From: Tilletia caries
Lineage: Eukaryota > Basidiomycota > Exobasidiomycetes > Tilletiales > Tilletiaceae
Length of the DNA stretch: 64,000 nucleotides
Assembly: GCA_032718865.1 (NCBI GenBank)
Contig: JALUTQ010000032.1
Span: 1,116,001-1,180,000, forward strand
Reading direction: 5' to 3'
The notes under the pieces: generated by a model
Seen by the model: the letters and a program-made list of their open reading frames with translations, nothing else
Databases searched by the model: none
What the model was told of the DNA's origin: nothing
In this document: positions 35,438-46,624 of the stretch, in pieces
How positions within the stretch are numbered: position 1 is the stretch's first letter
Layout: each line of letters begins with the position of its first letter
Position numbers and translations under genes: made by a program

Positions 35438-38400
35438 GCTTAACCCTTAGCTACTCACAAGATGACAAGTACCTCGGACAAGTTGCGTGAAGGCATCGCG
35501 CCCCTGCTCGGTCCCAACTACCGACTGTGGGCGGAGCGCGTCAAGACGGTCCTTCGATCCCACGGCTACTGGTCCGCCGTTGCGCCCGGGACACCACCCG
35601 GTGAGGGGGCAGCGGCGCAGGAGCTCAAGGATTGGACGACGGCCAACGCGAAGGCATACGGATGCATCTTCTTGACGACAAGCGACGAGATCCAGACGGA
35701 CCTGGCCCGACTCGGCACGGAGGACGGGAAGGTCCTTTGGGACTACCTCCGCGACGAGTATCGAAGCACTTCGGTGGAGGCAAGACTCCAGCTCAAGAGC
35801 GAGCTCCTCGACGCGCTGACGGCCCCCAAGGAATCAATGCGCGACCACATTGGACAGCTTGCTGGTCTCTACGAGCAGCTGCTCCAGATCGGCAAGCCGG
35901 TAGACGAGGAGGAGCGATGCATCGAGCTGCTCTGGAGCCTTCCGTCCGCCTACCGAGGCTTCAAGTGGAGCGCCAGCGCGACGACGTCGTGGACGGAGCT
36001 CAGGTCCAAGATCTTAGAGGCGGAACGGTTTCTCAATCGTGAGGATGAGAAGGACGCCAAGACCCGACAGGACGCTGCCTTCGCGTTCTACCACGCGCCC
36101 AGCCCTGCAAAGAGCAGCGGCAAAGGAGGCACTCCGTCGAGCAGGTACGGAGGCGCTTCAAAGGATGGAGATCCTTTCGGCGGAGCATGCTGGCTCTGCA
36201 AGCAGAAGGGCCATCGGTTCACCGACTGCCCTCACATCAACTCGGCGCAAGATTTCGTCAGCACGAAGGTTGACGCCAAGAAGCACCAAGACACCGCGGC
36301 TATGGCACGAGAAGCCAAGCCGAAGGCTACGGACAACCCCGCCGACGTTGACTTTGCGTGTGTGGTGGGTGCCCCCAGCACGACGGCTGGCCACTTCATC
36401 CTCGACAGTCGACGCCGGCAGCTCCAGGCACATCGTCGCCAACTCATCCGGCCTCACCAACTATCGGGCCGCCAAGCCGGACGCGGGCATCGAGTGCGCA
36501 AACGGAGGTCTTATGCCAGTCGCAGGATACGGGGAGCTCCTCGTCACGACGCAGGCTGGCCTCAAGATCGAGCTGAAGGACGTCGCTCATTGTCCCTCCG
36601 CCATCGGGAACCTCATCGGCGGTAAGCGCCTCACCAAGAGCGGCTGCACCATCGCGTTCGACAACACGTCCGCGGTCGTGACCATCAGCGCATCCGGCCA
36701 GGTCCTCATGAAGGCATCAGTCGTCGGCCAGAACTGGGTCGTTCCGCTGGAGCCAGTTACGACAGACTCGGTGATGATGGTGTCGGACACGAGCGTTGAT
36801 CCGAACACTATGCATTGGCACCGATGCGCTGGCCACATTGGCGAATCTACCTTGCAGGCCCTGGCAGCAAAAGGGACCATCACCGGCATGCCCAAGACGC
36901 TCGGTCCGCTCGGGTTCTGCTCCGACTGCGCCGAAGGCAAGATCGCAAGGAGCAAGCACCCGCGCATAGCAAATATTAGCAATCGGTGAGCGGGAACACC
37001 GTCCGCTTAGCAAGATCCACATTGACCCTTTTGGCCCTGTGAATCTGAAGGATGGGCAGGCACTGGGCGGCGCGAAGTACGGGCTCATCATCACCGATGA
37101 GGCGAGTCATCACGTCTGGGTCTCAACTATGCAGTACAAGTCAGAGGCTGCAGGGATCCTCAAGGCTTTCCATGCCCAGGCGCTGACTCGCTACCCGGAG
37201 AAGCCCATCAGCCGGATTCGCACGGACAACGCGTCGGAGCTCAACTCGGCAGAGCTGTTGGAATATTGGGCTCGGCACGGGGTCAAGGTGGAACCATCGC
37301 CACGCTATGCGCCGCAGAGCAACGGGGTGGCGGAGAGGGCAGTGCGGACAATCACCGAGATGTGTAGAACGATGTTGATTGCAGCAAATCTACCAGCATC
37401 ATTTTGGCCCGCAGCCGTACGAACAGCAGCATACGTGAAGAACAGAGTGCCGGCGACAGGATTGAAGAAGGGGGAGACGCCTTATGAGGCATTGCATGGA
37501 CGTCCGCCCAAGCCGGAGCGTCTCAGAATGTTCGGATGCATTGCATGGGCCAAGATTCCTGAGGTACACAGGACGGGCAAGTTCAGCACGAAGGCCATGC
37601 CCTGCATCTACCTCGGTCCGGCCTTCACCAATGCGTCCAGACTGTGGGACCCCATCTCGAAGAAGGAGATGATCGAGCACTCGGTGGTGTTCGACGAAGA
37701 AGGAAAGGCAGGCACGCTGCTCGAGAAGGAGCAGGGTCGCCAACACGAGCAGCAAGTTGAGCTGCTCAGAGCCCTCAATCTCACCGGCGACGACGAGCAA
37801 GCAGGGCGCGTCGACAGGGAGCCAGTGCGGATGGGAGGTCGGGTGGAGGGTGCAGAAGGCGTCCGATCAGCGATGCAGGCTGTCTTGGACCACGACGCTG
37901 CGCCAGACGGAGCTCGCGAGGCGATGGAGCGAGCAGCTCGCGGAGAACCGGTTGCCCTTGACGAGATGGGCCGGATCGCAAGGCTGCTGGCCGATCTCCA
38001 TCACCAGCTCGCGACAGAGGGAGCAGACAGAGCCGGCGAGCGTGGTCAGGGGACCGTGCAAGAGGGGACTGTCGGACGAAGGAGTGCGAGGATTGCGGGG
38101 CAGCCGGCATTGGAGGTGTCTCTGCCGCCCGCCAGTCGCAAGCGCAAGGAACCCGAAGGCGCGTACGCGATTGGTACGTGCTTCGTCGTCATGGAGCCAA
38201 GCGAGGTCCCATACGACGATCCCTGGTCGGTCGCGGAGGCTACGCGACGAGCGGACAGCAAGCTCTGGCTCGAGTCCATGCAGAAGGAGCTCAGGTCGCA
38301 CGACGCGCGCGGGACGTGGGAGATCGTCACGGCGCCTCTCGGAGCCAACCTGATCAGCGCGAAGTGGGTCTTCCGGGTCAAGAGGAACGGTGACAACACG

Positions 38401-39639
38401 ATCCAGAAGTACAAGTCAAGACTGGTCGCACGGGGTTTCACTCAGGTACAAGGCGTTGATTTCGAGGAGACGTTCGCTCCGACTTCTCGCCTGCAGATCC
38501 TCCGCCTGTTCTGTGCACTCGTTGCTGTGCTGGACATGGATCTGCATCAGATCGACTTCGAGACGGCCTACCTTAATGCCAACCTAACTCACGACATCTA
38601 CATGCTGCCCCCCGACGGGGTCGAGCTCGAGCCTCACCAGGTCCTTAAGCTCCGCCGAGCTCTGTACGGCCTGAAGCAGTCGGCGCATGACTGGTACGCC
38701 GTTCTGCGAGACTCCTTGAAGACGATCGGGTTCGAGCAGTGCGCGCTTGACCCGACCATCTACGTTCGGAACGGGGACAACGCAGCGATGCTGCTTGTGT
38801 ATGTTGATGACATCCTGGTGGCGGCACCGAAGGGAGGTAGTGTCGAGGCTACAAAGGCCGAGCTTCTGTCGCTGTTCAAGGGAACAGACCTCGGGCCCGC
38901 CCACTACTGCCTGGCATCCGGATCGAGCGGAACCGCGAGCAGAAGACCATATCGCTGGATCAAGAGAGGTACGCCGAAGAAGTCCTCGCTCGATTCGGAA
39001 TGTCGGATTGCAAGCCCGCCAAGACGCCAATGATGGCGAAGCAGACTTTGCGGAAGGCGGTCGACGGCGAGCCGCGGGCAGACAAGGCGCAGTACCAGGC
39101 TCTCGTTGGCTCAATGGCGTACTTCGGACAAGGAACGCGAGCAGACTTTGCATACCTCGTCAGTGTGCTCGGCAAGTTCTGCGCAGACCCGTCGGAGGCA
39201 AATTGGACTGCGGCGAAGCACGGCCTGCGGTACCTGCGTGGAACGTCTGGAGCAAGGCTCGTGTTCGGAGGCGCTGAGGATTTGAAGTTGCGGGGATACG
39301 TTGACGCAGACTGGGCTGCGGACAAGGACGACAGGAAGTCGATGTCAGGCTACGTATTTACGGTTGGAGGTGGCGCGGTGGCTTGGGGCTCTCGCAAGCA
39401 GGGTGCTGTGGCTCTGTCTACAGCAGAGGCTGAGTACATTGCAACAGGCGTTGCGGGTCGGGAAGCAATCATGCTCAAGGGAGCGTTGACGGCATGCGGA
39501 CAGCTCATTGGGACAATCACGGTGCATTGCGACAACCAGGCGGCGATCCAGTTGGTCAAGAACCCTGGATCTCATCACGACCGCAGCAAGCATATCGATA
39601 TCGTTCACCATTGGATTCGAGACCAGACGCAACTGGGAG

Positions 39640-41438
39640 CAGTGGTCGGCATGGATGAGAAATCGGATGAGAGGGGGTCCTCATCCACATCCACATCCAC
39701 ATCCGATCAGAAATTTTGCCCTCATCCACATCCACATCCACATCCACCAGATCCGATGTCACTCGGATGTCATCCGCTTATGTAATCAATGTTTCGGTGC
39801 GTGGCTGCCACTCACGTGGCAGCCCTCCGCACCCGACTTTCATCGGACCTCATCGGATGTGAACGGGTGATGATCAGATGGCATCCGATGTTACTGCAGC
39901 TGACATCCGTTTACCATCGGATACTCTTTCGGCACTTCATTTGTGCCATCCTGCTCCTTACTTCCGCTTCTTCTCATTACCAACGTACGGTTCCATACAC
40001 CCTGTCAGCATCATGAGGGTCGCTCGTCGTTGATTGGCGTTCTGCGTCTCGAGGGCGGAGCGACGGACCTGCTTCGTCCACTTCGACATGAAGGACCGCT
40101 GCGACATTGCATCTGGATCACGTCCCTCGATCCCTTCTTACGCTTCTTCCTCACGGGGAAGGCCGGAAGAGCGTCTTCATCTTTTCTTGTTCCTGTTGCG
40201 TCGGGCGAAACTTCTTCTTTGGAGCAGTTTCTGCGCTGGATCGATCCGTTCCCTTCTTACGCTTCTTTCTCACGGGGGAGGCCGGAAGAGCGTCTTCATC
40301 TTCGTCGTCGCTGTCGTCAAGGATGGTCTTGCGGTGTTTACGACCGACGACCGTGATATCGCCATCGTCATCGGCAGGATCTGATCGGTCCGACGGAGAA
40401 GCGGCCTTCCCTTGGCGTCCGCGAGACCCTTCGTCACCCGAGAGTTCAAAGTTGCCGCTGTATCTGCGGTTCTGCGTACGCACTCGTGTGCTTGCGCGTA
40501 CGGGGGAGACCGATCCTTTTTCGAGTTGGGACATGGAGCTTTGAACCGACCCCGAGCGACGATGACGTTCCGGCGGTAGAGGTGGGCTGCCGAGAGGAAG
40601 GCTGAACTTTTTTCTTGATGTCCATGAGTATCTTGTCAAAGTTCCCCGGGGTGGAATCGCTCTCAAACTGCTTAAACGCTGCCTCCACGATGGAGTTGTC
40701 GATGCAAGGCTGAAGGTAGGAACAAGAAGAGACAGCGGCTGTCAGCATCGAGACCCTATCCGTCGCAGCGCATGAGTCGTCTAGCTACTCACTCGTTTAG
40801 AGAAGTCGTATTCCTCGGGCTCCTTCTTGTCGATGAACTCGCCGTTGTATTCCAGGAAGGCCTTCCAGCTTGCGGTGGCCTGAGGGAACAGAGAGAGCGA
40901 AGAAAGCGCCTGGCCCATGTCCTCGGTGTCAAGGCCATGGCAAAACCATTGCCCGGTGATATCCAAGAGTTTGAGTTCCTGCGCGTATGATGGCATGGTC
41001 GGGAAACTTGCTGAAGGCAATGAATGTGGTGGTGGTGGTGATGGATCATGGAGCTGACCGGTGACAAAAGTCTTTTCAGCGTGCTGCGCATGGATGAGAT
41101 CAGGTGATGGACCGATGATCATTCTAACCAAGAGCAGACAATCATCCAATCTGACCGGGATCTAAGCCGATGACATCTAAATATGCAATTTCAAAAATCA
41201 AGAATCGGTTTAATGGCAGAAAAATTGGCTTTCACGTACCTCAGCCGGATGTCATCCATGCATCAGCTGATGACGGTCGGATGAGGGTCGCATTCGGAAG
41301 ACATCCGGATGTATCTCATCCGCCTCATCCACATCCGAGCTGAAACCAAAATCGGCCGCCTCATCCACATCCACATCCGATTGGTCGGATGATATGACAT
41401 CCACATCCACCGGTCATCCACACCCATGCCGACCACTG
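39640..41438. mobile_element. hAT-like non-autonomous element 1 (1799 bp)
   Basis: Perfect 15-bp terminal repeats CAGTGGTCGGCATGG (39640-39654 and complement at 41424-41438) and an 8-bp duplication actgggag (39632-39639 and 41439-41446). CAGTG ends with an 8-bp duplication fit the hAT superfamily. Many CATCCACATCC and CATCCGATG repeats lie near both ends, a usual hAT subterminal feature. It has no transposase. The centre carries an intron-containing gene fragment on the minus strand. It is inserted in the copia RNase H region. Confidence 0.88.
40151..40996 (-). pseudogene. Gene fragment carried by hAT-like element 1
   Basis: The start at 40996 (MPSYAQELKLLDITGQWFCH) leads into exon 1 ending at 40793, then a GTGAGT intron and exon 2 from 40709 (PCIDNSIVEAAFKQFESDST). 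Further on there is a basic/acidic region with VRKKRKKGTDRSS and DDSDDEDEDALPA, typical of a nuclear protein tail. A frame change near 40550 and a local tandem duplication (40132-40200 repeated at 40252-40320) mark decay. I do not recognise the protein. The retained intron argues for DNA-level capture of a host gene piece rather than retroposition. Confidence 0.5.
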
Positions 41439-41561
41439 ACTGGGAGCGTTTGCCTTCGAGTACATCCCGACAGACCGCAACCCCGCCGATGCCTTCACCA
41501 AGTCACTCGGCGCCGTCAAGCACTACCAGCATGCGGAACGTATCGGATTGGAATTGCGCAG

Positions 41562-42930
41562 TAAGGAAAGGCGTCACCTCCGCGCTCTCGGCGGAGTTCC
41601 GCGTCCTCCGCGCCTCCGTACCGCAAAACTCCGCCGATTTTCCTCCGCCGGAGGACGTCCTCCGTACCGCAGAGGCTGACAGCGGAGGAGCGGACGGAGA
41701 AGTACCGCCAACGACTTGAACGCGGACGGAGGGCGGAGAAGTTTGAGGTTCCCGCAGTGTTTCGAAGTATACTTGAAGGACCAGAATTTTTTTCAAAACA
41801 TACTACAGTATACAGTATGTTTTTGGTCCGGAAGGTCTGAGTACTGCGACAGTATAGAAAAAGTAGTACTGTTTCCTTCAAGTATACTGGCGACATACTG
41901 GCAAATTTTCGTGTACTTACATTATACTCCAGTAGTACTGCAGTAGTACTTGTCAAAGAAAACATTATTCAAGTATACGAAGCGTAGTACTGCAGTATGT
42001 CCACATCATAATTTACAGGACGATGTGTCCGAAAACATACTGCAGGACAGTTCCAGTATACTGCAGCACCGTTCTCGCAGTACTACTGCAGTATGTCCAC
42101 ATCACATTTTACAGGAAAATATGTCACGAAAGATACTGCAGGATAGTTCCAGTATACTGCAGTAGCTCGAGCCAGTATTCTTCAAGTATGCTGCAGCATA
42201 CAAAAAGGAGGTTTACGGCATCGCGCTCCTTTTACATACTGCAGTATACTGCAGGACCGCGCCGGAGGATCCAAACAGGATACATTACCTTTTTTGAAAC
42301 CGCCCAGATTTTCCGACAGGATACAGTATGTTTTTGCAAAAAGTAGTACTGCAACAGTATACTGCGACAGGATACAGTATGTAGTATGTCGAAACACTGG
42401 GTTCCCGGACTTGAGCGCGGACGGAGGTGTCGATGGAACTCCGCGCCTCCGCGCTTACTCCGCTCTGAGACTGAAAACCCAGGGGTTACACAGGGTCTCT
42501 CCTATTGAAGGGGTCTCAGAAGACGGAGTCTCGGGTTTCATATCACGTGATCGCTAGTCACGCCGGAGTCTCAAGACTTGAGACCCCTTTTCAAATGATT
42601 TTTTTCGCCGATTAAAGCATGTAACTGCAAAGTCTGAGACCATGACTTGGGTCGGCAAGTTGGGATCACGGAGGCGCGGAACTCCGCCGGAACTCCGCCG
42701 GAGGAAGGCGGACGGAGGTCCTCTCCTTGAAAAACTCCGGCTACCCACCGCGGACGGAGGAGGCGGCCTCGGTGAGGACCACTCTGCTACGGCGGACGGA
42801 ATGCTACCGGCCTTGCTGACACCACTGTCTTGGGCGGACGGAATCTTCCGCCCAAAAATGAGCGCGGAGTTTTGGCGGAGGTAGGCGGGCGGAGGCGCGG
42901 AGGCGCAGAGTTCCTCCGCGCCTTTCCTTA
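41562..42930. mobile_element. hAT-like non-autonomous element 2 (1369 bp, hosts element 3)
   Basis: Terminal repeats TAAGGAAAGGCG (41562-41573 and complement at 42919-42930) are flanked by the 8-bp duplication ttgcgcag (41554-41561 and 42931-42938). The interior has dense CTCCGCC and GGCGGAG repeats near both ends. There is no coding region. It is inserted in the last codons of copia pol. Confidence 0.85.
41755..42399. mobile_element. hAT-like MITE 3 (645 bp) inside element 2
   Basis: Terminal repeats CAGTGTTTCGA (41755-41765 and complement at 42389-42399) are flanked by the 8-bp duplication ggttcccg (41747-41754 and 42400-42407). The interior is AT-rich and packed with AGTATACTGCAGTA-type palindromic units. 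It has no coding capacity. Confidence 0.87.
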
Positions 42931-42997
42931 TTGCGCAGGGAGTGAAGGATTGGAGGACAGGAATAGACGGGAGGCAGGAGACTACGCAGAGAGAGAG

Positions 42998-43100
42998 TGT
43001 GAAGTGGAGGTCCGGGCCGGACTACCGTGGGTGCTGCGTGTCCCTTTTCCCTTCATGTAAAACCTCTTCCTGTCAATGAGAACCACCATTAGTTTCCACA
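42998..43100 (+). repeat. Copia 3' LTR (intact, 103 bp)
   Basis: TGTGAAGTGG to TTTCCACA, followed by the duplication ctctg (43101-43105). It preserves both unoccupied target sites that are filled in the 5' LTR: gtgctgcgtg (RecQ/DUF6589 element) and gaacc (FHA-carrying LTR element). Confidence 0.92.
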
Positions 43101-43105
43101 CTCTG

Positions 43106-44659
43106 CCTACAAGTTCTGCAACTCGTCTGGGTGGAGTAGGGGTGCGGATAGTGTGTCACTGGGTCTTTGGGGAAAGTGAGCATGGCGGTGCGCTCCGTGT
43201 AGCTACATGTATGTGTTCACTGATGCCACCGCGAGGAAGCGAAGCCCGAGATGTGAGGCGGCTGCAGAGCTGAAGCATTGCACACTGAGGAAGTATGGGT
43301 CTGCACATATGATCCAACTCCAGTTGAGGAAGAATGGTAGAGAGGAGATATGTATCCCACCGGCCTGGCTTTTGAGCCAGAGTGTTCCCCAGACTTTTTG
43401 AGGCCATGAGTTATAGAAATTAGAACATGAACGGGAGATGAAAAGTAGCAAGAGACTGCATGCCTTGTGGACTGATGTTGCTTAATGCTTGGTCTGAATA
43501 TCTTAGACTCGAATTCTCAAAAGACGTGCTCAATGCTGTGACCTGTCAGATGTGGATGGCATACCCAAACAATGGTCCAGAAGCACTTGGCACAGTCAAT
43601 CATCCAAATGACATAGACGCCCTACGCGCCTCGCTCTCAGGGTAGCTTCGCTACCCTTCGAGCTCTCCGCCGTGAGTTGTCACACATGACGTATATGATG
43701 AGCGGATGGGCCCATGCGCAGATAAGCTGATGAGCAGATCAGTATCTCATTCATCTGATAGAATGGCGCTCAGTGTGTGAGTGCATTCGTTCTTGCAAGA
43801 GGGTTCTGAGAAGTCAGAACATAAGCACTGCTGCCCGCGATGATGCATGCAGCATGCAGCATGAATGCATATGACAATGGGTCAATATTGTAAGGCCAAG
43901 TCCGTTAGAACGTAGGAGATTAAAATAGAAGCGATGAAGCTGATCAGGACCCCGGACTACCATCTACCAGCAGCAAGAATAAAATCGGAATAAAAAAGAA
44001 CGTAGGAATATCAGCACTCAGACAGTCAGACCTCAATAATCCTAGTCAGTAGTCAGTAGTCAGTAGCCAGTACCAGTAGTCAGTACTCAGTAGTCAGTAG
44101 CATTTTGATTTTTTTGGGGCACCATCACCATTCACCTGGTAGATGTTTGCGTGTATCTCAAGCAACTTACCACTGGCACGACTTGTAAGTTGTAGGCAGG
44201 TCAGGGTTGAAGGTTAGTGAACGCTGGAGTAAGTTGTGCAGTTGGTACTTGGTAGCTGCGTAGTGCGTAATGCGTTCGTCAAAAAGTTGAAGACCTTTCA
44301 ACATTCTCGGAGGGTTTTGAGTTTTGACTATGGCTATGAACTTCCTCGGAGGGTTTTGACTTTTGACTACGGCTATCGAAGGCGTGGGAAAAGTGGAGGT
44401 GGAAGAGAGACAGAAACGGGCAACGAACGGCGGAAGGACGGCATGTGAACAGCAAATTGCTATCTTCATAAATAAAACTGAGAGAAATCGAGAGCGTCGA
44501 TGGATGCTTAGAACACGGACACCCAGGCGAAGTTTGCGAAGATTTCAAGAAGTTTTGAAAGATTTTATTCGAGCGATGTTGCAACATTCGTCTCGGCCGT
44601 AAGATCTAAGGGGCAGATATAACCCCATACTATGTAAAGTCTGGGGAAAGCTCGTCGAA
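43106..44659. other. Intergenic flank between copia and fold-back element
   Basis: The stretch 43106-43300 is an inverted relative of about 21590-21720, so copia landed in duplicated flank sequence. A perfect hairpin GGGTAGC-TTC-GCTACCC sits at 43640-43656. No gene is supported. Confidence 0.45.
44041..44101. repeat. AGTCAGT-type tandem repeat
   Basis: Imperfect 7-bp units (agtcagt, agccagt, agtactc) repeat about eight times. Confidence 0.85.
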
Positions 44660-45256
44660 GGAGGTTTATCACAGGATGGTACGGTATTTTGCTTTTTATC
44701 CCAGGATGGTACGGAAAGCAAAAATATCACAGGATGGTACACTGGCAAAATTGATTCTCCCAATCTTCTCACTCCCGTCCACGTCCTCACTCCTCAACGT
44801 CAAGGATGATACTTAGTCTCTCAAGATTGTGTAGCATTGGCATCTCCGCAGGCTTATGCCGGGCTGGGTGCCCACCGACGAGAGTTATACCTCGTCTAGG
44901 GCCGTCAGAGACGTTATAGGCCTTTATTTACGGAATTACACGTCTTACAGTCAGAGTGTTCAATGTCAATATGTACGGCACTCTCCAGTTTGCAATAGCA
45001 AGTCCTCAGGCCGAATCTACGTCTCTCAGAGGGCGCACGCCGCGCTCTATGAGAGCTGAACTGTCTCTAGAAGATTCCATTCTGAGCGGGGAGAGGGGAG
45101 GGAGTCAGTAATTTTGCATACCTTGAGAGATTCTTTCGGCAGGCAGTGAGGATAGGCAAGAATAATTTTCACAGCGTACCATCGTGTGATAATTTTGGAG
45201 GGCGTACCATCCTGGGATAAAAATCAAAATACCGTACCATCCTGTGATAAACCTCC
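44660..45256. mobile_element. 597-bp fold-back element with repeated binding-site-like units
   Basis: The terminal inverted repeats are about 54 bp with few mismatches, starting GGAGGTTTATCACAGGATGG. They are flanked by the 8-bp duplication tcgtcgaa (44652-44659 and 45257-45264). A 15-bp unit ATC(A/C)CAGGATGGTAC occurs three times at the left end and three times, once altered, at the right. It has no coding capacity. A GGAG end with an 8-bp duplication would fit Merlin-like or another class II family; the assignment is open. Confidence 0.85.
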
Positions 45257-45927
45257 TCGTCGAATTCGTCAAGAGAGAACGTTCGGAAAGGGGAGAAACC
45301 GAGCTACTGTACTTTCTACAGTCAAAGGACATGATTTTCTTTCGCACCCTTCTCCTGTCAGCAGCGCGAAAGATCAGATCACGTAGAACGAAGATACGTC
45401 CGTTGTATATGACAATATGTTTGATCCTAACAGCTTAGTGCGCTCACTGATGGGTTTCATTCTAATCGAAGTAGCGAGAGTCGAGCATGAGGCGAGCAGA
45501 CACAGGCTTCCAGTCGAGAAGGCCAGATCGCAGATCTCAAGGAGCTATCACTGCATCACTGTGAAGGCTACACCTAACGTATTCGAAACGATCGCGGCGC
45601 ATCCTTTCGCTTTTGCCGTGATCGCAACTTATTCTCCCTTCTTCCTGTCAGCTCGTCAGCTTTCACTTTTCTATTACTTATCCCCCGAACTCTCGCCTTT
45701 TCCGAGTCGTTCTGGAAGCTGGAAGCACGCTCTACTTCTCCGAGTTCTTCAGACGATATAACACGCCGCCGTTTCTCAGCCAACTTCAACTCAAAACTCA
45801 AAGCAGGAGGCTGACGCCACAGAACTCAGCGTCGGTCTGAATGGGTCGGCTAATCGTTTGTCCATTTTGGCTATACTCGCCCTCCGTTGGAAGCTCGAAT
45901 CTTGCAGCCAAGTTGACCGCTCGAGGT

Positions 45928-45936
45928 TATATAAAA
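45928..45936 (+). promoter_or_regulatory. TATA box of copy D
   Basis: TATATAAAA 138 bp before the start codon at 46066, mirrored ahead of copy B. Confidence 0.6.
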
Positions 45937-46065
45937 CCGGCTGCTGTACTGATTCCAGCCTTCTTCTGAACCCATCAGAACTCATCATCTCTTCCCCAGC
46001 TTGCAGTGCTGTACATTTCCAGCTGTCGTACTGAACACCCATCATCAAAATCATTGCACGGGATA

Positions 46066-46624
46066 ATGGTCCACCATCGCCCCGTTCTTCTTCTCCTACC
46101 CCTCCTTCTCTTCAAGCTTACGATCTCGACGCCTCTGCCCAGATCTGTCCGGGCTCCATCTCCGCCCGGTATATCCACGTGCAGCCTGTCTCCATGCGCC
46201 ATACTTCCGTCCCGCGTGAGTGCACCGCCTGTTCTTTCCAGTTCTTGGACTGTCCTCCATGCTCACTCCCGTGTCGTTTTGTTACGTGCAGGTTGAGGCC
46301 CGCGCAGGGCCACCGGCCGAGCCGTTTGCCGACCTTCTGGCAGACGTCTACTGTGAGTCTCAAACTGTCCTGGAACGCCTTTCTGAGTCGGATACATCTG
46401 ACGCAACACCGAGCTGCCTTGTATGCCAATGGTGCGCAACAGGGAACCAACGCAACCGCGAGATCGAACTCATGGCTGAGGTAGCACGGTCAGGGATCTA
46501 CGAGGGTCGACGCCTGACAGTTGCGGAAGGAGAACGCATCGCGCGCTTGCTTGCCGCAGCAAGTCGGGCTAGAGAGAGGATGCAGCAAGTCGTGGACGAG
46601 GACATTCGAATGGCAGGGCAGTAA
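46066..46624 (+). CDS. Small secreted protein, family copy D
   Basis: Member D, 130 residues. Exons: 46066-46215, 46292-46352 (61 nt) and 46443-46624. Signal peptide, exon 1 and exon 2 are identical to copy B. Exon 3 differs: ELMAEVARSGIYEGRRLTVA, then GERIARLLAAASRARERMQQ, then VVDEDIRMAGQ. The frame is intact. The sharp change from identity to divergence within one short gene points to recent duplication or gene conversion with selection or relaxed constraint on the C-terminal segment. Its function is unknown; it is presumably secreted. Confidence 0.82.

Larger units (their letters stand above)
35462..42945 (+). pseudogene. Copia gag-pol, frameshifted and interrupted
   Basis: Gag-like protein starts at 35462, with the zinc knuckle CWLCKQKGHRFTDC (about 36189-36230). 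Protease shows DAGSSRHIV (near 36416), but a short insertion just before shifts the frame. GAG-pre-integrase has HWHRCAGHIG and CSDCAEGK. A second break near 36970-36985 (about 10 extra bases) precedes the integrase core (HIDPFGPV, RTDNASEL, SNGVAERAVRT). Reverse transcriptase has KYKSRLVARGF, the LLVYVDDILVA active site (near 38800) and then a one-base loss near 38913. RNase H shows VDADWA, STAEAEYIA and CDNQAAI. The hAT insertion at 39640 separates QTQLGA from the last block (FEYIPTDRNPADAFTKSLG, from 41447). A second hAT insertion at 41562 splits the final codons, so the stop is at 42943-42945. Confidence 0.93.
25649..43100 (+). mobile_element. Ty1/copia LTR retrotransposon hosting five nested insertions
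   Basis: One element can be traced from its 5' LTR start (25649) to its 3' LTR end (43100) because the 5-bp duplication ctctg flanks both sides (25644-25648 and 43101-43105). The LTRs are very short (103 bp in the intact 3' copy), begin TGTG and end CACA. The 5' LTR is split into three pieces (25649-25691, 32733-32778 and 35407-35422) by two insertions. Without nested elements the copia is about 5.5 kb. The primer site at 35423 (GGTTATGAG) complements the initiator tRNA-Met anticodon loop, as in half-tRNA priming of Drosophila copia. A purine tract precedes the 3' LTR. The coding region has three frame breaks, so the element is dead. Confidence 0.93.

Noticed and set aside
35462..36625. Intact copia gag protein of 387 residues
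   Set aside because: The last part is read out of frame after the protease-site insertion near 36410; the true Gag-Pol continues in another frame.
42998..43100. Solo LTR
   Set aside because: Its own flanks do not match, but its right flank ctctg equals the left flank of the 5' LTR at 25649, so it is the 3' LTR of the interrupted copia.
44041..44101. CRISPR-like array
   Set aside because: The units are 7-bp contiguous tandem repeats without spacers, in a eukaryotic genome.
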